Assembly: GCF_029395675.1 (NCBI RefSeq)
Contig: NZ_CP115184.1
Location: forward strand, 2,542,001-2,606,000
DNA from: Janibacter cremeus
GTDB taxonomy: Bacteria > Actinomycetota > Actinomycetes > Actinomycetales > Dermatophilaceae
DNA length: 64,000 nt
Reading direction: 5' to 3'
Shown: positions 18,162-27,319 of the stretch, piece after piece
How positions within the stretch are numbered: position 1 is the stretch's first letter
How the letters are laid out: each line of letters starts with the position of its first letter
The notes under the pieces: generated by a model
The model's database searches: none
Told to the model about the DNA's origin: nothing
What the model saw: only the letters and a program-made list of their open reading frames with translations
Position numbers and translations under genes: made by a program

Positions 18162-20518
18162 TACCCGGACCCGTTCCCCGTCGTCGTGGCCCCGCCACCC
18201 GGCGTCGGCGGCACGGTGAGACTCGGCTCGGGCTCGGTGGTGGTCGTCGACGTCGTAGGCGGTGGCGTCGAGGACGAGGTCGGGCTCGGTGTCGTCGTCG
18301 TCGTCGAGGACGACGAGCTCGTGGAGGAGGAGCTGGTCGAGCTGCTCGTGGTCGAGCTGGTGGAGCTGGTCGTGGACGAGCTGGTCGAGCTGCTCGTCGT
18401 GGGCTCCGGCGCCTGGGTCGTCGTCGGCTCGGGCTCGGGCGGCGGTGGCGGTGGCGTGTACGGGGTCGGCGCACCGGACGGCAGGTCGGTGTGTGGCTTC
18501 TTCTTGACGTTGCCCGGGGGCGGCAGCTGGACGACCGGCTCGCCCTTCAGGGCACCGATCATGTAGTCGGTCCAGATCAGCGCCGGCACCGTGCCACCGG
18601 TGATCTCGGAGTACCCGCCGATGTTCGTCAGCTGGTTCTTCTCGACGAGCCTGCCGTCGCCCTTGTACATGCCCACGGCCGTGGCCAGCTGACCCGGCGT
18701 GAAGCCGTCGAACCAGGCGGCGTAGTTGTCCGAGGTCGTGCCGGTCTTGCCGCCGAGGGGACGGCCGAGGTCAGCGACCGTCGGGTACCCGGTCCCGCCG
18801 GGCTCGTCCACCCGACTCATCGCCTGGATCGCGTCGCGGGTGACGTCCTCGGGGAAGACGCGGCGCACGTCCGGCTTCGCCTCGTAGTCGACGTCCCGCC
18901 CACCGGTGCCCGTCACGGACTTGATGTAGTACGGCTCGGCGCGCATCCCCTCTGCGGAGATGGTCGCGTAGGCATTGGCCATGTCGATCACCCGGACCGC
19001 GTCGGTACCGAAGACGTTCGAGGGGTCGGTGTTGAGCGGGACGCGCTCGTTGCCCGACCACGCCGTGACACCCGCCGCCTCGGCCGCCTCCGCGGTCGCC
19101 TTGGGGGTCGCCGCGAGGTTCAGCTGGGCGTAGTAGGTGTTGATCGACTTCTGGGTGGCCGTGCGCATGTCCACGGGGCCGAAGGAGACGCCGTTGTAGT
19201 TGACGACGCCACCCTCTTCCTGGATGTCCGTCGCTCCGGGCCCGTCGTAGATGAAGGCGTCGTCGTAGAAGGGACTCCGGCCGCTGTACTTCGTGTCGAG
19301 CGGGAAGCCCTCGCGCAGGGCCGCGATCATGGTGAAGGGCTTCATCGTCGAGCCGGCCTGCATCTTGCCGTCGACGGCGGCGTTGAAGTACCCGTTCTTG
19401 CCCTCACCGAAATTCGGCCCGCCGTACATCGCTCGGATGGCGCCGTCACCGGGCTCGATCGAGGCGAGGCCGATGTGCAGGTCGGAGGCCCGCTCCCCCG
19501 TGGGACGGTGCTGCGAGACCGCCTCGGCCGCGGACCGCTGAGCGGCCTTGTCGATCGTCGTGACGATCTTGAAGCCGCCGCGGTCGAGCTGGGCGTCGGT
19601 GATGTCGAGGTCACGGCGCATCTCCGCCCGCACCTCCTCGGTGATGAAGCCGATGTCGTCGTCACGCGTCTGGGAGCGCTTGGGCGCCGTGGTCTTCGGG
19701 AAGGCCGCGTCCTGCCGCTCGGCGGCGGTCATCCAGCCCTGCTCGACCATGCCGTCGAGGACGTAGTTCCACCGCCCCTGGGCCCGCTTCCTCTGCTCCT
19801 CGCCGAGCGCGGGGTCGTACAGGGAGGGCGCGTTGACGACGCTGGCGAGCAGCGCGCCCTCGGATGCGGACAGGTCCTCCACGTCCTTGTCGAAGTAGGC
19901 CTCGGACGCGGTCTGGATGCCGTCCGCCCCGCGACCGAAGTAGATCGTGTTGAGGTAGTTCTCCAGGATCTGGTCCTTGCTCAGCTCCCCGTCGATCTTG
20001 ATGGAGATGAGGATCTCCTTGAACTTGCGCAGGTAGGTCTGGTCCTGGGTGAGGAAGTAGTTCTTCACGTACTGCTGGGTGATCGTCGAGCCACCACCGC
20101 GGTCCTCGCCGAAGACGACACCGCTCACGGCACGGAGGATGCCCTTGGGCGAGATGCCGCTGTTGTCGTAGAAGCTGCGGTCCTCGGCCGCGATGAAGGC
20201 GTGCCGGACCTCCTCGGGCACGTTCTCCAGCTCGACCGACTCGCGGTTGACCTTGGCGATCCGGTCCATCTCCGTCTCGCCGTCGGAGTAGTAGAGGACC
20301 GAGGCCTGCGCCACCGCCTGGTCGTTCGGCTCGGGGATGTCGATGACCAGGTACGCGATGACGATCCCCGCGACGCCGAGGGCGACGAGCGCCGCGAAGG
20401 CGAGCAGGAGGGTGCGCAGGATGCCCCGCTTCCCTCGGCGGCCGCCGGCGGGGCGGCCCCGCGTGGACGCGCCACGCCGCCGACGTGCGTCGGCACGCGT
20501 ACGTGGTTTATCGGCCAT
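18161..20518 (-). CDS. Class A penicillin-binding protein (GT51 + transpeptidase)
   Basis: Bifunctional peptidoglycan synthase, 785 aa. Basic cytoplasmic tail and one membrane helix (residues 33-58); glycosyltransferase domain with catalytic Glu112 in [12 protein letters not shown] and the [10 protein letters not shown] block; transpeptidase domain with S390-TMK, SIN (458-460) and KTGT (591-594). The last ~90 residues are a Pro- then Ser/Thr-rich tail of near-repetitive codons. ATG 20518 has GAGGTG upstream; the larger frame upstream of it is not protein-like. Divergent from padR. Confidence 0.95.
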   Translation of the reverse strand: MADKPRTRADARRRRGASTRGRPAGGRRGKRGILRTLLLAFAALVALGVAGIVIAYLVIDIPEPNDQAVAQASVLYYSDGETEMDRIAKVNRESVELENVPEEVRHAFIAAEDRSFYDNSGISPKGILRAVSGVVFGEDRGGGSTITQQYVKNYFLTQDQTYLRKFKEILISIKIDGELSKDQILENYLNTIYFGRGADGIQTASEAYFDKDVEDLSASEGALLASVVNAPSLYDPALGEEQRKRAQGRWNYVLDGMVEQGWMTAAERQDAAFPKTTAPKRSQTRDDDIGFITEEVRAEMRRDLDITDAQLDRGGFKIVTTIDKAAQRSAAEAVSQHRPTGERASDLHIGLASIEPGDGAIRAMYGGPNFGEGKNGYFNAAVDGKMQAGSTMKPFTMIAALREGFPLDTKYSGRSPFYDDAFIYDGPGATDIQEEGGVVNYNGVSFGPVDMRTATQKSINTYYAQLNLAATPKATAEAAEAAGVTAWSGNERVPLNTDPSNVFGTDAVRVIDMANAYATISAEGMRAEPYYIKSVTGTGGRDVDYEAKPDVRRVFPEDVTRDAIQAMSRVDEPGGTGYPTVADLGRPLGGKTGTTSDNYAAWFDGFTPGQLATAVGMYKGDGRLVEKNQLTNIGGYSEITGGTVPALIWTDYMIGALKGEPVVQLPPPGNVKKKPHTDLPSGAPTPYTPPPPPPEPEPTTTQAPEPTTSSSTSSSTTSSTSSTTSSSTSSSSTSSSSSTTTTTPSPTSSSTPPPTTSTTTTEPEPSLTVPPTPGGGATTTGNGSG

Positions 20519-20598
20519 GGGGACACCTCGTGGGGCGAAGGGGGCAGTCGTGCGCCATCCAGTATGGACGCTCCTCGACATGGGGGTGCACCCGAGGT

Positions 20599-20621
20599 CG
20601 ACATATCTTGTCGATACATCG
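20599..20621 (+). promoter_or_regulatory. Candidate PadR operator
   Basis: A 23-bp imperfect palindrome centred on TTGTC (arms ATATC/GATAC flanked by CGA/TCG, 7 of 9 pairs) ends 2 bp before the -10 of the padR gene, in a position suited to autorepression. Confidence 0.45.
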
Positions 20622-20623
20622 AG

Positions 20624-20629
20624 TAGAGT
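20624..20629 (+). promoter_or_regulatory. -10 box TAGAGT for leaderless padR-ino1 transcript
   Basis: TAGAGT ends 6 nt before the GTG at 20636; no Shine-Dalgarno sequence is present. Confidence 0.5.
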
Positions 20630-20635
20630 TCCCAC

Positions 20636-21253
20636 GTGCGCCGTCGAGAGATGCTCGAGTTCGCCGTGCTCGGCCTGCTCCACGAGAGCCCCCTGCACGG
20701 GTACGAGCTGCGTCGACGCCTCAACTCCCGGCTCGGTCCGTTCCGCGCCCTCTCCTTCGGCACGCTCTACCCCTGCCTCGCGGGTCTGCAGGGACGTGGT
20801 CTCATCAGCGTCGACCACGAGGAGCCCGGCACCGGGCGGCGTCAGCGGATCACCTACACGCTCACCGACGAGGGGCGCGCCACCTTCGCCGCCCTCGCGG
20901 ACCGCAGCGACCCCGGGAGCTGGGAGGACGACGCCTTCGACGTGCGGCTGGCCTTCTTCGCCCGCACGGAGCGGGAGGTCCGGCTGCGGATCCTCGAGGG
21001 TCGCCGCGCCCGGCTGGCCGAGCGCCTGGCGGCGATGCGCAGCGACGACCCCGCCGGCGAGCGTGCGGACCGCTGGACCAACGCCCTTCGCACCCACGGC
21101 GAGGACTCGACCGAGCGGGCGCTGGCCTGGATCGAGGACCTCATCGAGACCGAGCGGCAGGCTCCCCGGGTCCGCCCGGGCAGCCTGACCGACCCCGGAC
21201 ACCCCGCCTTCAACCCACCACGGACCCAGCCACCCACCAAGGAGAACCCATGA
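20636..21253 (+). CDS. PadR-family transcriptional regulator
   Basis: 205 aa. N-terminal winged helix with [21 protein letters not shown] and [19 protein letters not shown], the PadR hallmark; the C-terminal helical half is the dimerisation region. The GTG at 20636 lacks a Shine-Dalgarno sequence. Its stop overlaps the ino1 start (ATGA), a pairing seen in many actinobacteria, so it probably controls inositol synthesis and itself. Confidence 0.92.
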   Translation: MRRREMLEFAVLGLLHESPLHGYELRRRLNSRLGPFRALSFGTLYPCLAGLQGRGLISVDHEEPGTGRRQRITYTLTDEGRATFAALADRSDPGSWEDDAFDVRLAFFARTEREVRLRILEGRRARLAERLAAMRSDDPAGERADRWTNALRTHGEDSTERALAWIEDLIETERQAPRVRPGSLTDPGHPAFNPPRTQPPTKENP

Positions 21254-22329
21254 GTTCCATCCGCGTCGCCATCGTCGGTGTCGGCAACTGTGCCAGCTCC
21301 CTCGTCCAGGGCGTGCAGTACTACCAGGACGCCGACCCGCAGGGGAGCGTCCCGGGTCTGATGCACGTGACCTTCGGTGACTACCACGTCTCGGACGTGC
21401 AGTTCGTCGCGGCGTTCGACGTCGACGACAAGAAGGTCGGCAAGGACCTGTCCGAGGCGATCAACGCCTCCGAGAACAACACGATCAAGATCTGCGACGT
21501 GCCCACCACCGGGGTCGAGGTGCAGCGCGGCCACACCCTCGACGGGATCGGCAAGTACTACGCGGAGACCATCGACGAGTCCCCCGCCGCGCCGGTCGAC
21601 GTCGTGAGGGCTCTCGAGGACGCCGAGGTCGACGTGCTCGTCTCCTACCTGCCGGTCGGTTCGGAGGAGGCGGACAAGTTCTACGCGCAGTGCGCCATCG
21701 ACGCCGGCGTCGCCTTCGTCAACGCCCTGCCGGTCTTCATCGCCTCCGACCCGGAGTGGTCGCAGAAGTTCGAGGACGCGGGCGTGCCGATCATCGGTGA
21801 CGACATCAAGAGCCAGGTCGGCGCGACGATCACCCACCGCGTCATGGCGCGCCTCTTCCAGGAGCGTGGCGTCGTCCTCGACCGGACGTACCAGCTCAAC
21901 GTCGGCGGCAACATGGACTTCAAGAACATGCTCGAGCGCGAGCGCCTGGAGTCGAAGAAGGTCTCCAAGACCCGGGCCGTCACCTCCAACCTCAGCCACG
22001 ACCTCGGCGCGCGGAACGTCCACATCGGCCCCTCGGACTACGTCCAGTGGCTCGACGACCGCAAGTGGGCCTATGTCCGTCTCGAGGGGCGCGCGTTCGG
22101 CGACGCCCCGCTGAACCTGGAGTACAAGCTCGAGGTGTGGGACTCCCCCAACAGCGCCGGCATCATCATCGACGCCATCCGCGCGGCCAAGATCGCCAAG
22201 GACCGCGGCATCGGTGGCGCCCTGCTCTCCGCGAGCTCCTACCTGATGAAGTCCCCGCCGGAGCAGCGCGAGGACACCGAGGGCCGCCGCCGGCTCGAGG
22301 CGTTCATCACCGGCGACGAGCCCCGCTGA
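21250..22329 (+). CDS. ino1: Inositol-3-phosphate synthase (myo-inositol-1-phosphate synthase)
   Basis: NAD-dependent isomerase making L-myo-inositol 1-phosphate from glucose 6-phosphate, feeding phosphatidylinositol and mycothiol. 359 aa, the short actinobacterial form. Rossmann motif [11 protein letters not shown] at the N-terminus, then [15 protein letters not shown] and LNVGGNMDF, both diagnostic. AAGGAG precedes the ATG, which overlaps the padR stop. The same window also breaks inositol down (iol operon). Confidence 0.96.
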   Translation: MSSIRVAIVGVGNCASSLVQGVQYYQDADPQGSVPGLMHVTFGDYHVSDVQFVAAFDVDDKKVGKDLSEAINASENNTIKICDVPTTGVEVQRGHTLDGIGKYYAETIDESPAAPVDVVRALEDAEVDVLVSYLPVGSEEADKFYAQCAIDAGVAFVNALPVFIASDPEWSQKFEDAGVPIIGDDIKSQVGATITHRVMARLFQERGVVLDRTYQLNVGGNMDFKNMLERERLESKKVSKTRAVTSNLSHDLGARNVHIGPSDYVQWLDDRKWAYVRLEGRAFGDAPLNLEYKLEVWDSPNSAGIIIDAIRAAKIAKDRGIGGALLSASSYLMKSPPEQREDTEGRRRLEAFITGDEPR

Positions 22330-22386
22330 CGCCCCCGCCGGGGCGAGGTGCAGGTTCCGCGGCGAGCGCGCCCCGGGACCACGATG

Positions 22387-22422
22387 GCGAAGGGAGTGGC
22401 CCGCCCGGGCCACTCCCTTCGC
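22387..22422 (+). terminator. Intrinsic terminator of padR-ino1
   Basis: Perfect 17-bp inverted repeat (arms 22387-22403 and 22406-22422, starting GCGAAGGGAGTGG), 57 bp past the ino1 stop. Confidence 0.85.
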
Positions 22423-22465
22423 CCGTGCCCTCGGCAGTCGGTGAGACAAGCCACCACCGCTTTCG

Positions 22466-22471
22466 TACAGT
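22466..22471 (+). promoter_or_regulatory. -10 box TACAGT before OmpA-domain gene copy 2
   Basis: TACAGT ends 7 nt before ATG 22479; no Shine-Dalgarno sequence. Same hexamer and spacing as in front of the Nudix gene at 45547. Confidence 0.45.
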
Positions 22472-22478
22472 GACCCCC

Positions 22479-23609
22479 ATGACCGCGATGAGCAGGGGAC
22501 GTCCGCGCCGGAAACCTGTGAAAGGGGTGGTGGGCGCGGCCTCCGGGGCCGCGCTCCTGCTGTCCGGGCTCGCCGTGGCGACGCCCGCTCACGCCGAGGG
22601 CGAGGTGCCGATCCTCGGACAGGTGAAGGCCGTCTCGTGGGATGACACCCCGGAGACCACCATGGATGTGCTCATCAGCGTCCACGGCGTCCGCCGAGTC
22701 GATGGCGCGACGATGGTCTACTACTCCGCCGGCTACACCCCCGATTCGACACCGGGGTCCGACCGGCAGGAACTGACGCACGCCTTCGGCTTCGAGTCCA
22801 CGATGTCCCCCCTCCATGAGGACGGAGAGCGGTTCGGCGACGTCGCTGTCCTCGACGTGCCGGACGGGAAGGCGTACACGACGCTGTACAGCGGCGATGA
22901 GCCCACGGAGCTCAGCGCCTCCGACTGCATCTGCCAGTCCTGGACCGACGCGCTGCCGGACGAGCCGCAGCCCGGTCAGGCCTACGTCGGTACGGCTGCG
23001 GTGCCCCCGGTCCCCGACGACGTGGACACCGTTGCGCTCCGCGTCCTCGGGCACTTCTTCACCGACGTGCCCGTCGAGGACGGACCGATGGAGCCGGTGG
23101 CGGACACGGAGGAGCCGATCACCGTGGGGATGGGCTGGCCCGAGGTCGACACCGAGGCCATCTCCGCCGTTGCCGAGCCGTCACGGTTCGTGCTCCCCCT
23201 GACCACCCATGAGGTCCTCGAGGGCTCCGCGATCAGTGAGCGCAAGGAGTCCGACTCCCGGTCGCTGGACTTGTCGGCCGATGTCCTCTTCGCCGTCGAC
23301 AAGGCCACCCTGACCAGCAAGGCGACCAAGGAGATCCGGGAGGCGGCAGAGAAGGTCGAGGCGGCCGACGTGAAGGGCCGCATCTCTGTCACGGGCCATA
23401 CCGACTCCAGCGGCGAGGAGGACTACAACCAGGACCTGTCCGAGCGCCGCGCGGAGTCCGTGGCCACGGCCCTGGGGGACCTGCTGCCCTCCGGCTCGAA
23501 GATCACCACCGACGGCAAGGGCGAGAGCGAGCCGATCGCCAGCAACGAGACCGACGACGGCAAGGCACTCAACCGCCGCGTGACGATCACCCTCCCGGGA
23601 GCCGAATGA
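22479..23609 (+). CDS. Secreted OmpA-domain protein (copy 2) with extra N-terminal domain
   Basis: 376 aa: basic signal peptide cleaved after PAHA (about residue 38), an N-terminal domain of ~200 residues, then an OmpA-like domain from ~residue 265 (VLFAVDKATLTSKATKEI, ISVTGHTDSSGEEDYNQDLS, LNRRVTITL). The N-terminal domain contains DCICQSW and AAVPPVPDDVDTVALRV, which line up with DVCACTA and VYPPLPEDVQEVEVIL in the lipoprotein that follows, so the two share a domain. The start could also be ATG 22488. Probably anchors to peptidoglycan. Confidence 0.87.
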   Translation: MTAMSRGRPRRKPVKGVVGAASGAALLLSGLAVATPAHAEGEVPILGQVKAVSWDDTPETTMDVLISVHGVRRVDGATMVYYSAGYTPDSTPGSDRQELTHAFGFESTMSPLHEDGERFGDVAVLDVPDGKAYTTLYSGDEPTELSASDCICQSWTDALPDEPQPGQAYVGTAAVPPVPDDVDTVALRVLGHFFTDVPVEDGPMEPVADTEEPITVGMGWPEVDTEAISAVAEPSRFVLPLTTHEVLEGSAISERKESDSRSLDLSADVLFAVDKATLTSKATKEIREAAEKVEAADVKGRISVTGHTDSSGEEDYNQDLSERRAESVATALGDLLPSGSKITTDGKGESEPIASNETDDGKALNRRVTITLPGAE

Positions 23610-24226
23610 TGACCCGCAGTACCAAGCTGGCCACCGTCACCACCGCAGCGCTGCTCGCCCTGGCCCTGTCCGCCTGCTCCGGCGACTCGGACACTCCGGA
23701 GGGATCCAGCAGCAGCTCCGGCACCGCCAGCAGCCCGAGCAGCGAAACCACCGACGCCGCCACCGAGGACCGTAGTGCCGAGGTCTTCGACTCCTACGAG
23801 GAGGCGAAGGTCGTGGGCTCCACCTCCGGCAAGGTCAACCTTGGGGTGGGCGGTACCGACCCGCAGGTCGGAGGCGAGGAGGTGACCTTCGAGGTGACCG
23901 GAGTCACCGCCTCGGAGGGTGCGACGACCCTGCACTACCAACTGCTCGCCGACGAGGAGGTCGCCTTCCGGGTCAGAGGTGAGTTCTGGAGCCAGCAACC
24001 CTCCCTGCGGGTGCCCGGCTCCGACGTCCGGATGCAGTCGGTGACCGCGAAGCTGCCGGAGCTCGATGGCGAGAAGAGCGATGTCTGCGCCTGCACCGCG
24101 GTGTACAGCGCGCTCACCGAGCCGCAGCCCCAAGAAGTCGTCTACCCGCCGCTGCCCGAGGATGTCCAGGAGGTCGAGGTCATCCTCCAGGAGCTCGACC
24201 CGGTGACCGTGCCCGTCAGCCGGTAG
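23606..24226 (+). CDS. Lipoprotein paired with OmpA-domain protein (copy 2)
   Basis: 206-residue lipoprotein; lipobox LSAC with Cys24, a Ser/Thr-rich tether to about residue 60, and a globular domain with a CxC motif (VCACT). ATG 23606 overlaps the OmpA stop as ATGA. Gene order is the reverse of copy 1 at 13549-14741. Function unknown. The stop is only 18 bp from the converging TadG-like gene and I see no terminator between them. Confidence 0.78.
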   Translation: MMTRSTKLATVTTAALLALALSACSGDSDTPEGSSSSSGTASSPSSETTDAATEDRSAEVFDSYEEAKVVGSTSGKVNLGVGGTDPQVGGEEVTFEVTGVTASEGATTLHYQLLADEEVAFRVRGEFWSQQPSLRVPGSDVRMQSVTAKLPELDGEKSDVCACTAVYSALTEPQPQEVVYPPLPEDVQEVEVILQELDPVTVPVSR

Positions 24227-24244
24227 TCGCCCCGCCTCACGGCC

Positions 24245-24979
24245 TCAGTCGGCCAGCGCCGGCTCGAGCCCGAGATCCTTGATCACGTCGGCGTTGACGT
24301 TCTGGAAGCCCAGGCCCCAGCCGTCGTCCTCGCTCCACTCCCACAGGACAGGCAGTTCGAGACCCCCGCACTGGATGGCATCGCCGATGTCATCCACCGG
24401 CGGAGGTGCGGGAGGGGTCGTCGAGGGTGAGCTCGATGACGAGCCGGACGGAGAGCTCGACGGCGAGGTGGTCGTCGATGTGGTCGTCGATGTGGACGGA
24501 GGGGCGGGAGTGTCCGGCACGTCACACGGACCCAGCGCCATGCCGAGCTTCGCGGCTGCGGAGCGCTCCTCCCGCTCACCCGACTCGAGGCTGTCCTGGC
24601 TCCGCACGGTGACGCGCACCCTGTCCTGAACCGGGCTGTAGCTGTAGGAAACCAACGTGGAGTCGTTGCGGTTGGCGAAGTCCGAGGCGGCCGACTGGCC
24701 CAGGCCACCGGGAATCGACTGACCACTGACCAGCGCGGAGACGATCTGACCCGGCGCGTCGGTGACGACGGACTGCGCACCGGCGAGCGCTGCGGCGTCG
24801 GCGGCGGCCTGGAGGCTCGATGCCTCGTCCGTGGCCTTGCTCAACCGCACCCCGAAGAGCATGGCGAAGGCAAGGAGCAGGATAGCGACGACGACGATGA
24901 TCGACATCGCGGCTGCTCCCTCTTCTGCCTTCCGATCGGGCCTACGCTTTCTTCGCTGCTGACCGCCCCTGATGCTCAT
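24245..24979 (-). CDS. TadG-like pilus assembly protein
   Basis: 244 aa. Begins with a basic tail and EEGAAAMSIIVVVAILLLAFAMLF, the Tad-domain hydrophobic segment, then LQAAADAAALAGAQSV, the signature that follows it in TadG proteins. A Ser/Thr/Pro-rich stretch (about residues 160-195) joins a short C-terminal domain. GGGAGGA precedes ATG 24979. Downstream of flp, separated by a terminator hairpin, so partial read-through or an unrecognised promoter would express it. Confidence 0.82.
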   Translation of the reverse strand: MSIRGGQQRRKRRPDRKAEEGAAAMSIIVVVAILLLAFAMLFGVRLSKATDEASSLQAAADAAALAGAQSVVTDAPGQIVSALVSGQSIPGGLGQSAASDFANRNDSTLVSYSYSPVQDRVRVTVRSQDSLESGEREERSAAAKLGMALGPCDVPDTPAPPSTSTTTSTTTSPSSSPSGSSSSSPSTTPPAPPPVDDIGDAIQCGGLELPVLWEWSEDDGWGLGFQNVNADVIKDLGLEPALAD

Positions 24980-25031
24980 GGATCCATCCTCCCGGCTTGC
25001 TCGCGATCTGCACGTCGCTCCACGACCCGGC

Positions 25032-25072
25032 AGCAAGAGGCCGGGGTGCACAGCGGACCCCGGCCCCTTGCT
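25032..25072 (-). terminator. Hairpin after flp
   Basis: 16-bp stem with one mismatch (arms 25032-25047 and 25057-25072, AGCAAGAGGCCGGGGT) and a 9-nt loop, 43 bp after the flp stop. Probably limits transcription into the TadG gene, favouring abundant pilin. Confidence 0.75.
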
Positions 25073-25114
25073 CAAGTAGGCAGGAGAACAGCGGTCCTCG
25101 TGCCTACCCGGGCA

Positions 25115-25324
25115 TCACTTGTCCAGGATCTCGTTGACCGCCTCGGTGACGGCGCCCTGAACGTCCGCACCGTCGATGACCGTGATGACGGCACCGACGA
25201 TGATGGCGGCGACGATGAGCATGCCCACGTACTCGAGGGCGCTCGCACCGCGCTCCTGCTCTGCCAGGCGCTGGGTGAGGGTGTGCTTGGCGACGGTGAA
25301 CTTGGCGGCGGCCTTGTACGTCAT
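25115..25324 (-). CDS. flp: Flp-type major pilin
   Basis: 69-residue prepilin. A 26-residue basic leader ends ERG; cleavage between Gly26 and Ala27 leaves ASALEYVGMLIVAAIIVGAV, with Glu31 at +5 and the Glu-Tyr pair of Flp pilins, then a short polar C-terminus. GGGAGT lies before the ATG at 25324. Monocistronic between its own promoter and terminator, as expected for the major subunit. Confidence 0.95.
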   Translation of the reverse strand: MTYKAAAKFTVAKHTLTQRLAEQERGASALEYVGMLIVAAIIVGAVITVIDGADVQGAVTEAVNEILDK

Positions 25325-25402
25325 GGTGATACTCCCTGGATCAGTCCGTGTGGTTCCCGGGGCCCCCTGAGCGGGGAACCTTCGTCCCTGTTGACAGAGA
25401 AG

Positions 25403-25482
25403 ACATTACGGTCGACCGGCTCTCGCCCGCAGGGTCCTCGGGCCCGTCCTCGGGCCCAAGATCACTGTGGGCCCACGGGCCC
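25403..25482 (-). promoter_or_regulatory. flp promoter with GGGCCC-box array (element A)
   Basis: Reading the minus strand: GGGCCC (25477-25482), 2 nt, GGGCCC (25469-25474), 11 nt, GGGCCC (25452-25457), 6 nt, GGGCCC (25440-25445), 2 nt, GGACCC (25432-25437), 23 nt, then -10 TAATGT (25403-25408). No -35 hexamer is present. The proximal three boxes match elements B (37044) and C (41226) in sequence, spacer lengths and distance to the -10. The array fills the gap right after the response-regulator stop. Confidence 0.8.
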
Positions 25483-25484
25483 AG

Positions 25485-26147
25485 TCAATGGCGCAACCAG
25501 AGCACGATCGCCTCGGCCCGCGTGACCACCCCGAGCTCGGCGAAGATCGCGTTGATGTGGTTCTTGACGGTCTTCTCCGCCAGGAACAGCTCTCGGGCGA
25601 TCTGCTGGTTCGTTCGTCCCTGCGCCACCAGATCCATGACCTCCACCTGGCGCGGACTGAGCGTCGTCGTCTGGGCACCAACCCGTGTCACCGTCTGCGA
25701 GGAGACCTGCGTGGCGGCGTCGTCCCGGTCATCGCTGTCCCCCCGCAGCGCCGTGAGAGCCGGCCCCGAGAAGGCGCCGGCACCCGCTGCACACTGCCGG
25801 ATCATCGATGCCAGGAACTGGGCGTCGAACGTCCCGTGAACGAGGTATCCGCTCGCTCCTCGACGGAGCACCTCCTGGATGACGTGAGCTTCGTCGGTGA
25901 AGGTCATCATGATCACCGTGGCCGTCGCCGACAGCTCGGTCGTGACGGAGACGCCGTCACGCTTGGGCATCCGCACGTCGAGCAGGACCACGTCGGGCTC
26001 GGCCTCGGCCGCAAGTGCCAGTGCCTCGTCGCCGTCGGCTGCCTCGGCGACGACCTCGAGATCATCCTCCGTAGACAACAACGCCTTAAGCCCCATGCGC
26101 ACCACCGGACTGTCATCGACGATCAGGATTCGCAACCTCGTGCTCAC
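25485..26147 (-). CDS. NarL/LuxR-family response regulator of the tad locus
   Basis: 220 aa. Receiver domain with acidic pair DD at residues 11-12, phospho-acceptor Asp57 in VVLLDVRMPKRDG, and a LuxR-type helix-turn-helix near residues 155-215 (LSPRQVEVMDLVAQGRTNQQIARELFLAEKTVKNH). GTG 26147 overlaps the kinase stop (GTGA). Last gene of the tad operon, adjacent to the GGGCCC array of the flp promoter, so it is the first candidate for the protein that binds there. Confidence 0.93.
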   Translation of the reverse strand: MSTRLRILIVDDSPVVRMGLKALLSTEDDLEVVAEAADGDEALALAAEAEPDVVLLDVRMPKRDGVSVTTELSATATVIMMTFTDEAHVIQEVLRRGASGYLVHGTFDAQFLASMIRQCAAGAGAFSGPALTALRGDSDDRDDAATQVSSQTVTRVGAQTTTLSPRQVEVMDLVAQGRTNQQIARELFLAEKTVKNHINAIFAELGVVTRAEAIVLWLRH

Positions 26148-27319
26148 CGCTCGATCAGCCCTTCCCTGTGGACGCTCAACGTGACGGTCGTGCCCCGGCC
26201 GGGCACGGAGACGACGTCGGCCAGGCCGCCGATACGAGCCATTCGTTCCCGGATGCCGACGACCCCGTGATGACCGGCCAACGCGGCCTCGGTCAGTGCG
26301 TGGGCAGACATGCCGACACCGTCGTCGCTGACCTTCAGGACCAGTCGATCCGTGCTCGGACACTCCAGGGCCACCACGACCCGGCACGGCCCTGCATGGT
26401 GACGCACATTGTCCAGCGCCTCGGTGAGGCTGTGCACCAGCTCGTACCGCACGGCATCGTCTTCCGTGTCGAGGTCCTGACGCACCGCAAGCTCGACGGT
26501 TCGTCCGCTGGTTGCCTGCCAGGCCATGGCTGCTTCCGCGACTGCCGAGGACAGTGTCTGGTCCGACGAGCGCTCCCGCAGCGAGGACATGATCTGACGG
26601 AGCTGGTGCACTGCCTGGGTCGTCATCGCCTGCAGCTGTGACGCGTGCTCACGCGCACCCGTGGGGTCCCGCTCCATCAGGGTGGGCAGGGCCGCGCTCG
26701 TCATGACGATCCCCTGCAGGGACTTCGCCATCGAGTCGTGGATCTCCCGCGCAATCGCCGTTCGCTCGCTCGACGCCGCGGCGTTGGCAATGGCATCCCG
26801 GACGACGGCCTGTGCCCGACGCTCTCCCTCGACGGCCGTGGCGATGACCAGACCCAGCAACCACAGGATGATGAAGACGAAGGGGAGGATGGCCGTGACC
26901 GTGAAACTTCCCTGGTCGACGGGGGTGGTGGCCTGCAGGCCGAGGAGGTAGACCGCCAGCAGGCACACGATGACGATTCCGCCCGCGACGCGGTCGATCC
27001 ACAGGCCGAGCAGGAGGGCGGTCGGCAGCAAGACGAGGACGAGCGGGGAGTCGACGCCGGCGAACCCGACCGCGACCGCCATGAGCACCAGGTCGGCCAG
27101 GGCCAGGGCCGGGTGACGACTGACGAGGGACAGGTACTCGGGACGAGCAAGCCCGAGGTACGAGGTCAGTCCGGCGGCCACGACGCCGACGAGGATCGCC
27201 GGCGTCAGCTCCCGGCCCATGATCAGGACCAACGTGGCCAAGAGCCCGACCAGACGGACGACGAAGGCCGTCTGGGTGACGGACACCAGCAGCCGGGGCA
27301 CCCCGTGGACATCAGCCAC
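26144..27319 (-). CDS. Membrane sensor histidine kinase (HisKA_3 type)
   Basis: 391 aa. The N-terminal half holds five to six membrane helices with no large sensory loop; then HisKA_3 with the phospho-His in TAIAREIHDSMAKSLQGIV, and a HATPase domain with DNVRHHAGPC and VSDDGVGMS. I chose GTG 27319 (8-bp overlap with tadC); a longer ATG-free frame extends to 27358. Cognate partner of the overlapping NarL-type regulator. The signal sensed is unknown and may come from the membrane or the pilus machine. Confidence 0.9.
   Translation of the reverse strand: MADVHGVPRLLVSVTQTAFVVRLVGLLATLVLIMGRELTPAILVGVVAAGLTSYLGLARPEYLSLVSRHPALALADLVLMAVAVGFAGVDSPLVLVLLPTALLLGLWIDRVAGGIVIVCLLAVYLLGLQATTPVDQGSFTVTAILPFVFIILWLLGLVIATAVEGERRAQAVVRDAIANAAASSERTAIAREIHDSMAKSLQGIVMTSAALPTLMERDPTGAREHASQLQAMTTQAVHQLRQIMSSLRERSSDQTLSSAVAEAAMAWQATSGRTVELAVRQDLDTEDDAVRYELVHSLTEALDNVRHHAGPCRVVVALECPSTDRLVLKVSDDGVGMSAHALTEAALAGHHGVVGIRERMARIGGLADVVSVPGRGTTVTLSVHREGLIER

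Noticed and set aside
22330..22478. Small RNA gene after ino1
   Set aside because: The only structure is a perfect hairpin at terminator distance; nothing else suggests an RNA gene.
25391..25396. TTGACA on the plus strand as a -35 box near flp
   Set aside because: No acceptable -10 follows at 16-19 nt on that strand, and no plus-strand gene lies downstream.
25432..25482. GGGCCC clusters as a CRISPR-like or simple repeat
   Set aside because: Units are only 6 bp, spacers are 2-11 bp, no cas genes are present, and the arrangement tracks promoters.
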